The notes under the pieces were generated by a model, which saw nothing but the letters and a program-made list of their open reading frames with translations, was not told the origin of the DNA and did no database searches. A stretch of DNA of 64,000 nt from Acidovorax sp. NCPPB 3576. GTDB taxonomy: Bacteria > Pseudomonadota > Gammaproteobacteria > Burkholderiales > Burkholderiaceae_C. Below, in pieces: positions 20,622-29,023 of this stretch. The DNA is taken from positions 562,501 to 626,500 of the forward strand of contig NZ_CP097267.1 of assembly GCF_028473605.1 (NCBI RefSeq), written 5' to 3'. How positions within the stretch are numbered: the stretch's first letter is position 1; the number at the start of each line of letters is the position of its first letter. Position numbers and translations under genes: made by a program.

Positions 20622-22193
20622 TTGCCACAGAACCCGTTTCGGATCGCCCGGAGTTCTATCCCCGTTGCGCCTCGCGTTGGCCTGGATGCAACGCCTTCCC
20701 TTCCCGCGTCGCCTTCGCCAGCCTCGCTGAAGGGGCCCGCCGGATTGAGAGAGGCTCCCCTGCGGTCCCAAGGCATGGCTGGCCAGCTGTCGCCCTTGCG
20801 CAGCGCGCCACCCCGCTCCCCAGTGAGAACGGCCCAGGATGGGCCGGGGCCATCGTCGGCGGCCGGGCAGGCGGGGCATCCAGCGGCCCGCTCGACGCTG
20901 GGCGACTGGCTGGCGAAAGAGCGCGCGCAAGAAAAGACCGAGCGGGGTCAACTGCTGGCATCGGCACTGCCCGGTGGCGGCGGGGCGATGAAGCGGCTGA
21001 AGGCGCGCGCGGCCAGACAGCATCCGGCCACGGTGGCCGATAAATGGCACGCGCGCCTGAACGGGGCGCCCAAACCCATCGTGGACGGCAAACGCAGGGC
21101 AGCGTTCGAGGCCCTGGTGCGCGCCGACGCGATGGCGCTGGCACGGTTCGGCCAGATCGACCCCCGGCTGGCCGCCGACAAGATGCGCGCGGCGGTGGAA
21201 GACGGAACGCTGGGCGACGGCATCCTGGCGGAAGACCGGAAACTGCTGCTGGAGGTGCTGAACCAGTGCACCGACCCCACCGATCACCTCTACCAGCGGC
21301 TGAATCTGAAGATCATGCCCGACACCCTGCCGGCCTACACGGACGCCCAGGTAGTGGAGAAACCCGCGCACCTCACATCGGGCACGTTCGCCTCCGTCTT
21401 TGCGCTCAAGGTCGAGAAGAGCAATGGCGTCGTGCAAGACAGTGTGTTCAAGCCGCTCAAGGCAACGGAGCAAGGCTGGGTGGGCAAGTGGTCCGGCATC
21501 CCCATGGACGATCCGCAAGCGGCCATGCGCAACATCGCGACCGTGTCCTGTGCGAAGAAGCTCGGCCTCGATGTGATCGCGAACACGCAGTTGGCAATCA
21601 TCGACACCGGACGAGGCCCCTTGGACCCCGATCTCGGCCTGCTCATGGAACGTGCCCCCGGCAAGCAGGCCCGCGACGTCGGTGCAGACACATTGAAAAA
21701 TCCGGCGGTCTTCAAGGAGGTCACCAAGCTGCAGTTGCTGGACCACCTGACGGGCCAGGTCGATCGCCATCCCAACAATTACTTCATTCACGTCGGATCG
21801 AACGGGGACGTCAAGGTCACGGGCATCGACAACGATCAGTGCTTCGGCAAGGACCTGCTCCGTCCGTCCGATATTCGGCCGCTCAGCGGGCTGCCGTTCC
21901 ATGGCACCGAGCTGCCCCCGGTGATCGATACCGCGATGGCGAGCATGATCGGTGGCCTGGGAGACGATGAACTGCATGCCATGCTGGACGACAAACTGAG
22001 CGACGAGGAGATCGAAGCTGCGGTCTCTCGCCTACAGGGCATCAGGCTCCACGTTGACCAGCTGAGGCGCGATGGGTGGGTCATCGCGCCGGACCGATGG
22101 GATAGCCCGGAAGTGCAGGGGCGTTTCAATGCGCAAAACAGCTACATCGGCCGCGAGCTCAGCAAGAAGCCGCAGGTTTTAGCAGCCGGTTGA
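20622..22193 (+). CDS. Candidate type III effector, PI3/PI4-kinase-like family, paralogue 6
   Basis: A 523-residue paralogue starting at TTG 20622 after CGGCAGAGAGAGAGTCGCC. It is the most diverged full-length copy: N-terminal block LSPLRSAPP, shorter linker, glycine loop LTSGTFASVF, K277 in SVFKPL, QVDRHPNNYF (D381, N386), GIDND (D403). The first Gly of GDRH is V; the DPSRKGFRGTGLPP stretch is reduced to LPFHGTELPP. C-terminus keeps QNSYIGRE. Last gene of the island; pepE follows convergently 67 bases later. Confidence 0.74.
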   Translation: MPQNPFRIARSSIPVAPRVGLDATPSLPASPSPASLKGPAGLREAPLRSQGMAGQLSPLRSAPPRSPVRTAQDGPGPSSAAGQAGHPAARSTLGDWLAKERAQEKTERGQLLASALPGGGGAMKRLKARAARQHPATVADKWHARLNGAPKPIVDGKRRAAFEALVRADAMALARFGQIDPRLAADKMRAAVEDGTLGDGILAEDRKLLLEVLNQCTDPTDHLYQRLNLKIMPDTLPAYTDAQVVEKPAHLTSGTFASVFALKVEKSNGVVQDSVFKPLKATEQGWVGKWSGIPMDDPQAAMRNIATVSCAKKLGLDVIANTQLAIIDTGRGPLDPDLGLLMERAPGKQARDVGADTLKNPAVFKEVTKLQLLDHLTGQVDRHPNNYFIHVGSNGDVKVTGIDNDQCFGKDLLRPSDIRPLSGLPFHGTELPPVIDTAMASMIGGLGDDELHAMLDDKLSDEEIEAAVSRLQGIRLHVDQLRRDGWVIAPDRWDSPEVQGRFNAQNSYIGRELSKKPQVLAAG

Positions 22194-22260
22194 GCCGCAG
22201 GTCTTCTGTCCCCGCCATGCCCGTACCGGCCTGGCATCCGGCATGAGCGCATCCCTTCGA

Positions 22261-22983
22261 TCAGATGTCTTGCGGCAGCGGCCCCGCATCCAGCAGGCGG
22301 GGCGTGGCCGCGCCATGGAACAGCCGCGCGGGCGCATCGCCCAGCAGCGCGCGCGCGCTGCCGCGCACCCGCACGCCCGTGCCCTCTGGCAGGCCCAGCA
22401 CCGGGGTGTCGGGGTTGAGCGCGCAGAACTCCTGCAGGCGCTCCTGCCGCGTTTCGCCGCGGTGGCCGGGCGGGTGGGCCTCGGTGTAGTGCGCGTTGAT
22501 CTGCCACGGCACCAGGGCCATCGCGTCCAGGCCGCCGGGATCGGTGATGGGCATGTCGTTGGTGGTGCGGATCGTGGGGCAGGCGATGTTGGAGCCCGCG
22601 CTCCATCCCAGGTACGACGCATCGCCTACGCGCACGCGCTCGGCCATGGCCGTCAGCAGCCCCCGGCGACGCAGGTGGCCCAGCAGCGCGAAGGTGTTGC
22701 CGCCGCCCACCACGATGCGGCGCGCGCCCTGCACGGCGGCCAGCGGATCGGCGGCGTGGTGCACCGACCGCACGGTCAGGCCCAGCGGCTGAAGGGCCTG
22801 CGCCACCAGCACCTCGTAGTCGTCCCAGCCGCGCGTGACGCCGGCGAACGGAATGAAGAGCGCTTCGCCGCCGTGCGCGCCGCCGGGGCCGGGGGGCAGC
22901 GCGGCCCAGTCGCGGACCCAGTCCAGCGCATGGGTGAGATAGCCTGCGTCGCTGCTGGAGTTGCTCAGGAGCAGAAGATTCAT
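22261..22983 (-). CDS. pepE: Dipeptidase E (peptidase family S51)
   Basis: The 240-residue product has the S51 nucleophile elbow YLGWSAGSN (Ser near 141) and the GGGNTF oxyanion region near 94, with the catalytic-type His/Asp downstream (INAHYTEAHPPGH). Family members are cytoplasmic serine peptidases that release N-terminal Asp from dipeptides. The length matches E. coli PepE. Its promoter region (22984-23109) contains a dispersed repeat copy. Convergent with the last effector-like gene. Confidence 0.93.
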   Translation of the reverse strand: MNLLLLSNSSSDAGYLTHALDWVRDWAALPPGPGGAHGGEALFIPFAGVTRGWDDYEVLVAQALQPLGLTVRSVHHAADPLAAVQGARRIVVGGGNTFALLGHLRRRGLLTAMAERVRVGDASYLGWSAGSNIACPTIRTTNDMPITDPGGLDAMALVPWQINAHYTEAHPPGHRGETRQERLQEFCALNPDTPVLGLPEGTGVRVRGSARALLGDAPARLFHGAATPRLLDAGPLPQDI

Positions 22984-23053
22984 GGGGGTGTTCCGATGGG
23001 CCAGGGGACCTTTGGGGGAGGGTGAGACGAAGCAATGGCCCGGGTTGATGGTT

Positions 23054-23107
23054 GCTATTAAATATGTAGCATCATGCCCTAGTGGATATTGCGCTGGAGG
23101 CCTTTTT
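23054..23107 (+). repeat. Dispersed 54-bp repeat, intergenic copy 2
   Basis: GCTATTAAATATGTAGC (17 bases), GCCCTAG at offset 22, GCGCTGGAGGCC with GGCC at offset 45, then a T run. Same spacing as copy 1 (8589). It lies between the pepE start and the 3' end of the DUF421 gene. Confidence 0.82.
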
Positions 23108-23109
23108 TA

Positions 23110-23589
23110 TCAAGAGCCTGCGCCGCGTTGGCGCAGCACCACCGTGATCTGGCCGTTGGTCTCGATGGTGGCCCGCTCCACTTCGTGCAGGTGCAGGCTG
23201 CCGCCGGCCCGCAGCGCGGCGGCGAGGTCCTCGGTGGAGATCAGTTCCTTGCGCATGAGTGCCTGGTTCACCTGGCCACCTTGCACCAGCACCTCCGGCT
23301 TGCCGTCCACCAGGTGCGCCAGGCGCGGGAAGTGGAAGGTCAGCTGGGCGAGCAGCACGTGACAGGCGATGAGGGTCAGGGCCGAGATGAGGCCGCCCAC
23401 CAGGGAGTTGTCGCCCGCGTTCATCGAGTTCTGCACCGCGTTCGACAGCACCAGCAGCAGCACCAGGTCGAACGGCGCGGTCTGCCCGGTCTGGCGCTTG
23501 CCGGTCAGGCGCAGGAAGGCCAGCAGGAACAGGTACACGATCACCCCGCGAACGATGAACTCCCACCACGGCACGCTCATTGCCAACAT
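23110..23589 (-). CDS. DUF421/YetF-domain membrane protein
   Basis: A 159-residue product with two or three N-terminal transmembrane helices (FIVRGVIVYLFLLAFLRLTG, then DLVLLLVLSNAVQNSM and a third) and a cytoplasmic DUF421 domain with the typical DGKPEVLVQGGQVN and MRKELISTEDLAAALR stretches. The function of the family is unknown. The start at 23589 is chosen because GGAG lies seven bases upstream; an ATG six bases further upstream would overlap that site. Divergent from the DUF4197 gene. Confidence 0.85.
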   Translation of the reverse strand: MLAMSVPWWEFIVRGVIVYLFLLAFLRLTGKRQTGQTAPFDLVLLLVLSNAVQNSMNAGDNSLVGGLISALTLIACHVLLAQLTFHFPRLAHLVDGKPEVLVQGGQVNQALMRKELISTEDLAAALRAGGSLHLHEVERATIETNGQITVVLRQRGAGS

Positions 23590-23708
23590 GGCCATTCTCC
23601 AATTGCGCCCGACATGGGCGGGGTGCAGTGTGCCATCTGCAAGAATGCGCCCCTCGGGCCCGTGCCGGGCCGCTTTCGTGCTTTCCGTTTTTGCAGCAAA
23701 GGACCGCC

Positions 23709-24416
23709 ATGCAGCGTCGCACCTTCCATCACCGCGCGGGCGCCGGGGCCCTCGCCCTGTGGCTGCTGGCCGCCCACGGCCGAGCGCTGGCATTGTCGCT
23801 GGGCGAGCTGTCCAGCGCCGATGCCGCCAGCGGCGTGAAAGCCGCGCTGGCGCAGGGCGCGCAGGCGGCCGTGGCGCTGCTCGGGCGGCCCGACGGTTTT
23901 CTGGGCAATCCGCAGGTGCGCATCGCGCTGCCTGGAAAGCTGGAAAAGGCCGCGGACCTGATGCGCCGCTTCGGCCAGGGCCGGCGCATCGACGAACTGG
24001 TGACCACCATGAACCGCGCGGCCGAGCAGGCCGTGCCCATGGGCCGCGACCTGCTGGTGGGCGCGGTGCAGACGATGACCGTGACCGATGCCAAGGGCAT
24101 CCTCGCCGGCGGCGCAACCTCGGTGACCGGGTTCTTCGCGCGCAAGACCCGGGCGCCGCTGGGCGAGCGCTTCCTGCCCGTGGTGAACCGCGCCATCGAA
24201 CAGGTGGGGCTCACGCAGCAGTACAACGCCTTCGCCAGCAAGGCCGCGGGGTTCGGCCTGATCCGGCAGGAGGATGCCGACCTGTCGCAGTACGTCACGG
24301 GCAAGACCCTGGACGGCCTGTACCTCATGATCGGCGAGGAGGAAAAGAAGATCCGCCAGGACCCGGTCGGCTCGGGCAGCGCCATCCTGCGCAAGGTGTT
24401 CGGGGCGCTGCAATGA
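23709..24416 (+). CDS. DUF4197 domain periplasmic protein
   Basis: A 235-residue product with an N-terminal signal peptide (MQRRTFHHRAGAGALALWLL, cleavage near ALA-LS) that has an RR pair but no strong Tat motif. The mature part is the all-helical DUF4197 domain: SGVKAALAQGAQAAV, then FLGNPQVRIALPGKLEKAA and GLYLMIGEEEKKIRQDP. The function is unknown; these proteins occur widely in proteobacterial periplasms. The ATG at 23709 is used because the upstream extension encodes no signal peptide. Thirteen bases before the YchJ-like gene, so probably one operon. Confidence 0.85.
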   Translation: MQRRTFHHRAGAGALALWLLAAHGRALALSLGELSSADAASGVKAALAQGAQAAVALLGRPDGFLGNPQVRIALPGKLEKAADLMRRFGQGRRIDELVTTMNRAAEQAVPMGRDLLVGAVQTMTVTDAKGILAGGATSVTGFFARKTRAPLGERFLPVVNRAIEQVGLTQQYNAFASKAAGFGLIRQEDADLSQYVTGKTLDGLYLMIGEEEKKIRQDPVGSGSAILRKVFGALQ

Positions 24417-24429
24417 CGGGGGCCTGCCC

Positions 24430-24891
24430 ATGAGCCCGGTTGCCCAGCGCCCGCCCGCCCCGCGCGATGGCGCCACCGACTGCCCCTGCGGCCGCTCCAG
24501 CGGCCCCTCCATCGGTGCTTCGCCGCCGCGCCGGCCGCTGGCCTATGCCGCATGCTGCGGCCGCTACATCGACCACTTCGACACCACCCCCGCGCCCGAT
24601 GCGGAAAGCCTCATGCGCTCGCGGTACACCGCCTTCGTGCGCGAGCAGGCGCCCTACCTGCTGGCGACCTGGGAGGCCACGCACCGGCCGGCGCGGGTGG
24701 AGTTCGATCCGGGCATCCGCTGGCTGGGCCTGGAGGTGCGGGCGCACCGCAGCCTTGCCGGCGAGCGCGCCGAGGTCGAATTCGTCGCCCGCCAGCGCGC
24801 GCCCGGCGGCCGGGCGCACCGCCTGCATGAGCTGAGCCGCTTCGTGCGGCAGGAGGGGCGCTGGTTCTACGTGGACGGCGACCTTCGCTAA
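24430..24891 (+). CDS. YchJ-family (UPF0225) protein
   Basis: A 153-residue product with an N-terminal SEC-C-like zinc knuckle (CPCGRSS ... AACCGRYI) and the NTF2-like YchJ domain (SLMRSRYTAFVREQAPYLLA, WVYVDGD-type end RWFYVDGDLR). The family's role is unknown; the zinc motif suggests protein or nucleic acid binding. Its stop is eight bases before the next start. Confidence 0.9.
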   Translation: MSPVAQRPPAPRDGATDCPCGRSSGPSIGASPPRRPLAYAACCGRYIDHFDTTPAPDAESLMRSRYTAFVREQAPYLLATWEATHRPARVEFDPGIRWLGLEVRAHRSLAGERAEVEFVARQRAPGGRAHRLHELSRFVRQEGRWFYVDGDLR

Positions 24892-24899
24892 CCCGCCGC

Positions 24900-26777
24900 A
24901 TGCCCGATCGCTCCGGCGCCATGGTGCCATCCGTTTCCGCTGCCTCCGCGCCGGCCCCGCCCAGGCCCTCCCCGCCCACGCCCACGCCCACGCCCGTGGC
25001 GGGCGACGCCGGGGTGCAGGCGCTGGACCTGGCCGTGCGCCGCCGGCTGCTGCAGTCGCTGGCCTCGCGCGGCTCCTCGGAGATCGCCGCGGTGGTCATT
25101 CCCGGCGTGCTGGTGGGGTTCTACAGCCGCTTCGCGCCGCCGGGGCCGCTCATCGCGTGGTGGGCGCTTTTCGGGATCGTGGCCGTGGGGCTGCTGCGGC
25201 TGCGCAGGGGCCTTCTGCGCGATGCGGCGCTGCCCGATGCGGTGGCCGTGCCCAAGTGGGAGCGCATCTTTCACTGGCTGTCCCTGGCGACCGGGCTGAT
25301 GTGGACGCTGCCCGTCTTTCTCACGATGCCGGCGGCCCCGCTCGAATTCCGCCTCTTCCTGTACATGGTGCTGTGCGCGGTGATCGCATCGGCCACGACG
25401 TTCCTCGCGCCGGTGCCGGGCATCTTCTGGCGCTATTTCGCGGCCAGCTACCTGCCGCCCACGCTGGCGATCTACTGGTACTTTCCGCAGCGCTGGCATT
25501 ACCTGCTGCCGCTGATGCTGCTGTACGGCGCCGTGCTGTGCCGCCATGCCTGGGGGTCGCGCCGCTTCGTGGTGCAGCAGGTGGAGATGGAGCGCCAGCG
25601 CGCGCAGCTGGCCGAGCAGTACCGCGCCGCCAAGGAGGCGGCCGAGCGCGCGCTGGAGGAAAAGAACCGGTTCATCGCCACCGCCAGCCACGACCTGCGC
25701 CAGCCGCTGCACGCCATGGGCCTGCTGGTGGAGACGGCCCTGCAGCGCAACGGCGACGAGCGCCTGAACGCCGTGCTGCAGGACGTGCAGGGCTGCGTGC
25801 GGTCGCTGAACTTCATGTTCAACGCGCTGCTGGATCTGTCGCGCATCGAGGCTGGCACTTTTTCGGTGCGCCAAGAGAGCGTGTCCCTGCGTGCGCTGTT
25901 CGACGACGTGGCCACCGTGTTCGCACCCGATGCCGAGCTGCGCGGCCTGCGCCTGCGCCTTTACCTGCCGCGCCAGCGCGAGGCGGCGGTGCGAGGCGAC
26001 CCGGCGCTGCTGCGGCAGATGGTGTTCAACCTGGCGCAGAACGCGCTGCGCTACACCGCCTCGGGCGGCGTGCTGCTGGGCGCGCGGGCGCGGGGCGACC
26101 GCTGGCGCATCGAGGTGTGGGACACCGGCGCGGGCGTGGCGCCCCGGGACCGCCACCGCATCTACGCGCCGTTCTACCGCAGCGAGCAGGCCCGGGTGCA
26201 GCAGGCCGAAGGGCACGGCCTGGGGCTGTCGGTGGTGGCCCGCTCGGCGGGGCTGATCGGCGCGGGGCACGGGTTCGAATCCACGCCGGGCCGGGGCTCG
26301 TGCTTCTGGCTGGAGCTGACGGCGGCCCCGCCGGGCGGCCCGCTGCCGGCCGAGCCCATGCTGCAGCCCGCGGCGCCCTGGGCCGAACGCATGGCCTCGC
26401 TGCAGGGGCGCTGCCTGCTGGTGGAGGACGACCCGCAGATCGCCTCGTCGCTGTCCCAGTTGCTGCAGTCTTGGGGACTGCAGGTGCAATGCGCGGCCAC
26501 CGGGGCGCAGGCCATGGCCGGGGTGGACGGCGGCTTCGTGCCCGATGCCGTGCTGTGCGACCACCGGCTGGGCGCGGGCGAGAGCGGCTTTGCCGTGCTG
26601 CAGGCGCTTCTAGCGCGCTGCGGCCATGCGCGCGGCGCCATGGTGAGCGGCGAACACGATGCCCCGGCGCTGCTGCAGGCCGAGGAGGAGGGCTACCTCG
26701 TCTTTCGCAAGCCGCTGGCGCCGCAGGCGCTGCATGCAGTGCTGTCCCGCTGGCTGGCGCACGCCGACGCACCGTGA
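24900..26777 (+). CDS. Hybrid sensor histidine kinase with C-terminal receiver
   Basis: A 625-residue inner-membrane sensor. A proline-rich N-terminal tail (1-35) precedes six or so transmembrane helices (60-220) with no sizable periplasmic domain, so it likely senses within the membrane or cytoplasm. HisKA: TASHDLRQPLHAMG with H264. HATPase: N box FNLAQNALRYT with N381 and G boxes WDTGAGVAP and GHGLGLSVV. Receiver at about 503-625 with phosphoacceptor D554 in VLCDHR and the KP pair in YLVFRKPL. The convergent response regulator next door is the likely partner. The stimulus is unknown. Confidence 0.92.
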   Translation: MPDRSGAMVPSVSAASAPAPPRPSPPTPTPTPVAGDAGVQALDLAVRRRLLQSLASRGSSEIAAVVIPGVLVGFYSRFAPPGPLIAWWALFGIVAVGLLRLRRGLLRDAALPDAVAVPKWERIFHWLSLATGLMWTLPVFLTMPAAPLEFRLFLYMVLCAVIASATTFLAPVPGIFWRYFAASYLPPTLAIYWYFPQRWHYLLPLMLLYGAVLCRHAWGSRRFVVQQVEMERQRAQLAEQYRAAKEAAERALEEKNRFIATASHDLRQPLHAMGLLVETALQRNGDERLNAVLQDVQGCVRSLNFMFNALLDLSRIEAGTFSVRQESVSLRALFDDVATVFAPDAELRGLRLRLYLPRQREAAVRGDPALLRQMVFNLAQNALRYTASGGVLLGARARGDRWRIEVWDTGAGVAPRDRHRIYAPFYRSEQARVQQAEGHGLGLSVVARSAGLIGAGHGFESTPGRGSCFWLELTAAPPGGPLPAEPMLQPAAPWAERMASLQGRCLLVEDDPQIASSLSQLLQSWGLQVQCAATGAQAMAGVDGGFVPDAVLCDHRLGAGESGFAVLQALLARCGHARGAMVSGEHDAPALLQAEEEGYLVFRKPLAPQALHAVLSRWLAHADAP

Positions 26778-26823
26778 CGGCGCGGCCCCTGGAGGCCGGG
26801 CGGCCCACAGGCCGTGGCGCGGC

Positions 26824-27525
26824 TCAGCGGGGGTAGGTCGGTGGCGGCAGTTCCAGCCGCACGCCGCGCAGCTTGGCGATGGCCTCGACCCGGTTGCGCG
26901 CCTGCAGCTTGTGCAGGATGGCCGTCACATGCTCCTTGACGGTGTGTTCGGACACGTTCAGCGCGGTGGCAATCGGCTTGTTGGGCAAGCCCTGCAGCAG
27001 CAAGGCCAGGATCTCGCCCTGGCGCGGGGTCAGCCCCAGTTCGGCCGGGGCCAGCGGCACCTCGCGCGCCAGCGGCGTGTCGGCCACCGGCGCGGGGCTG
27101 TCCGGCGCGGCATCGAACCAGGTGCCGCCGCCCAGCAACGTGCTCACCGCCGCGGCGAACGCCTCGGGCGCTTCCTGCTTGTGCACGAATCCGTGGGCGC
27201 CGCTGGCACGCGCCTTGAGCACGATGGCCGGGTGGCTGTCGCCGCTCACCATCAGCACGCGGGTGGCCGGCGCCAGCGCCAGCACGTCGCGGATGAACAG
27301 GTCGGTCGCCCCGTCGGCCAGCCAGAAGTCCACCAGCGCGATGGCCGGAGCGCCGCGCTGGGCGATGGTGCGCAGGGCCTCGGGCGGGCTGCCCGCGCTC
27401 ACCGCATCATCCAGTTTCTTGTGTAACCGCAGGAACGCGGTCATGCCGTGGGCGACGAGGGGATGGTCGTCCACGACCAGCCCGTAGTGGTCGCTGCCAG
27501 GGCGCAGGGGTTCTGAAAAGCTCAA
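26824..27525 (-). CDS. NarL/FixJ-family response regulator
   Basis: About 233 residues: receiver with acidic pair VVDDHPLVAHG and phosphoacceptor D66 in ALVDFWLADG, a linker, and a LuxR-type HTH (LTPRQGEILALLLQGLPNKP, then SEHTVKEHVTAILHKL). No ATG fits; TTG 27525 (MSFSEPLRPGSDHYG) behind GGAAAT is the most plausible start, while longer extensions run through the opposite gene. Pairs with the 24900 sensor by proximity and faces a repeat lipoprotein gene across a shared promoter region with a 7-bp palindrome. Confidence 0.88.
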   Translation of the reverse strand: MSFSEPLRPGSDHYGLVVDDHPLVAHGMTAFLRLHKKLDDAVSAGSPPEALRTIAQRGAPAIALVDFWLADGATDLFIRDVLALAPATRVLMVSGDSHPAIVLKARASGAHGFVHKQEAPEAFAAAVSTLLGGGTWFDAAPDSPAPVADTPLAREVPLAPAELGLTPRQGEILALLLQGLPNKPIATALNVSEHTVKEHVTAILHKLQARNRVEAIAKLRGVRLELPPPTYPR

Positions 27526-27586
27526 TGAAATTTCCGTGCCGGTGCAGGCTTGCCGCCCTCGGAGCCTGGTGCACCGTGTAACAAAT

Positions 27587-27604
27587 ACCCCCCTCCAGGG
27601 GGGT
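27587..27604. promoter_or_regulatory. GC-rich palindrome between response regulator and lipoprotein
   Basis: ACCCCCC-TCCA-GGGGGGT, a perfect 7-bp inverted repeat in the 287-base divergent intergenic region 27526-27812. It could be an operator for the adjacent regulator or a small hairpin; nothing else readable in the region apart from an A-run next to the lipoprotein ribosome binding site. Confidence 0.4.
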
Positions 27605-27812
27605 GGGGCATGGGGTGCACTGTACTGAAAATCACCCCCTCTTTGCGCCGTGCCGGGCGATATCGCTCCACGGCCGTTGCTTTGATGCCAGTCACCCCGA
27701 CGCAGGGACGTGCCGGCGCCGCCGTGCCGGACCACGCGCGTCCGCTGCGATCGTGGGTGTCCTCGCCTTCCCGGCGGGCACCTTGCCTTGCCACCTTCTC
27801 CAGGAAAAAACC

Positions 27813-28889
27813 ATGAACACTGCGGACCTGTCCCGCCGAACCGCTGCGGCCTTGATCGTCTCCCTTCTGGCTGCCTGCGGCGGCAGCGACGGAAACGGCG
27901 ACGCCACCGCGCCGACGGCCCCTGGTGCCCCCGCTCCCGCCCCGGCGCCCGCCCCTGATCCGACGGCACCCACGCCGGCGCCCGCTCCGGCGCCTGCCCC
28001 CGCCAATGTGACCGGCCAGTACCGGCAGGAAAGCGCCGCCACGTCGGTGGACGCCGCATTGGCGGCCATGAACGCCCAGGGCGCGCAAGGCTATGCGTTC
28101 CTCTCCACGTTCGTCGCGGATGCCGGTGGCAGCGCGCAGGCCTTTGGCGACTTCTATCTGCAGGACACGGCCCATGGCGCATCGCGCCTGCAGTACGTGG
28201 CCATCGCGCAGCCCGCCACGGCGGACGCGGTGCTGGCGCTGCTCAACCAGCAGGGCGCGGGCGGCTTCGCTTACAAGGCGCCTCTGTCGTTCGGCTCGGC
28301 GTCGGGCATCCGGGGCCTTTTCGTGAAGGACACCTCCAAGTCCCTCACCTACACCTATGAACGGCAGCCCATGTCGTCCGCGCTGTCCCGGGACGGCTTC
28401 GTGGCCCAGCTCAATGCCCAGGGCGCGCGCGGCTTCCGCCTGGTGGGCCCCCTGGCGGCAGGCAATGAATTTTTCAACCTGTACGTGAAGGACTCTTCGG
28501 CCGATACCTATGCCTACGTGGGCCTGGACGGCCTGCCTTCGTCCCCTTCCACCTATGGCGACACATTGCGCCAGCGGCTGGACGAGCAGGGCGGGCAAGG
28601 CCGCCTGTGGATCGGCGACTTCGTGGTGGCGGGCGGCGCGAGCGCGAGCATTTTCGAGAAGAGCGCAAGCCAGAGCGGTGCCATCCGCTACAGCGTGGAG
28701 CCTTCCAGCGGCCAGCAGAGCCTGGCGCAACTGCAGTCCCAGCTCAATGCGCGTGCGGCCCAGGGCCTGTTCTATTACAGCGACGTGGGCGTCACCGATC
28801 TCGGCACCAGCCAGAGTGCCCGGTTCACGGTGTCGGTCGGCGGTGCCCTCACGATGCGCAACCCCTTGGCGGGCATCACCTACCCGTAA
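27813..28889 (+). CDS. Repeat-containing lipoprotein
   Basis: A 358-residue exported lipoprotein: signal peptide with lipobox LAAC (C22), a Pro/Ala linker (about 33-65), then five degenerate repeats of roughly 55-60 residues, each centred on a motif like LNxQGAxGFxxxxPL (AMNAQGAQGYAFLSTF, LLNQQGAGGFAYKAPL, QLNAQGARGFRLVGPL, RLDEQGGQGRLWIGDF, QLNARAAQGLFYYSDV) followed by a strand such as LFVKDTSKSLTYTY. A repetitive beta/alpha fold is likely. No function is recognised. Good ribosome binding site (CAGGAAAAAACC). It is divergent from the response regulator, its likely controller. Confidence 0.82.
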   Translation: MNTADLSRRTAAALIVSLLAACGGSDGNGDATAPTAPGAPAPAPAPAPDPTAPTPAPAPAPAPANVTGQYRQESAATSVDAALAAMNAQGAQGYAFLSTFVADAGGSAQAFGDFYLQDTAHGASRLQYVAIAQPATADAVLALLNQQGAGGFAYKAPLSFGSASGIRGLFVKDTSKSLTYTYERQPMSSALSRDGFVAQLNAQGARGFRLVGPLAAGNEFFNLYVKDSSADTYAYVGLDGLPSSPSTYGDTLRQRLDEQGGQGRLWIGDFVVAGGASASIFEKSASQSGAIRYSVEPSSGQQSLAQLQSQLNARAAQGLFYYSDVGVTDLGTSQSARFTVSVGGALTMRNPLAGITYP

Positions 28890-29023
28890 AGGCCGGCGGC
28901 GTCCGGGCCGCGGCACGGATGGGGTAGATTCAGCGGCTGGTTTCCAGCGGCGCCGGCTGCATTGCCAGCAGTGGCTGTGCTGCCCATCGCGCCGATCCTG
29001 CGCGCTCTTGCCCCACCCCTGCC

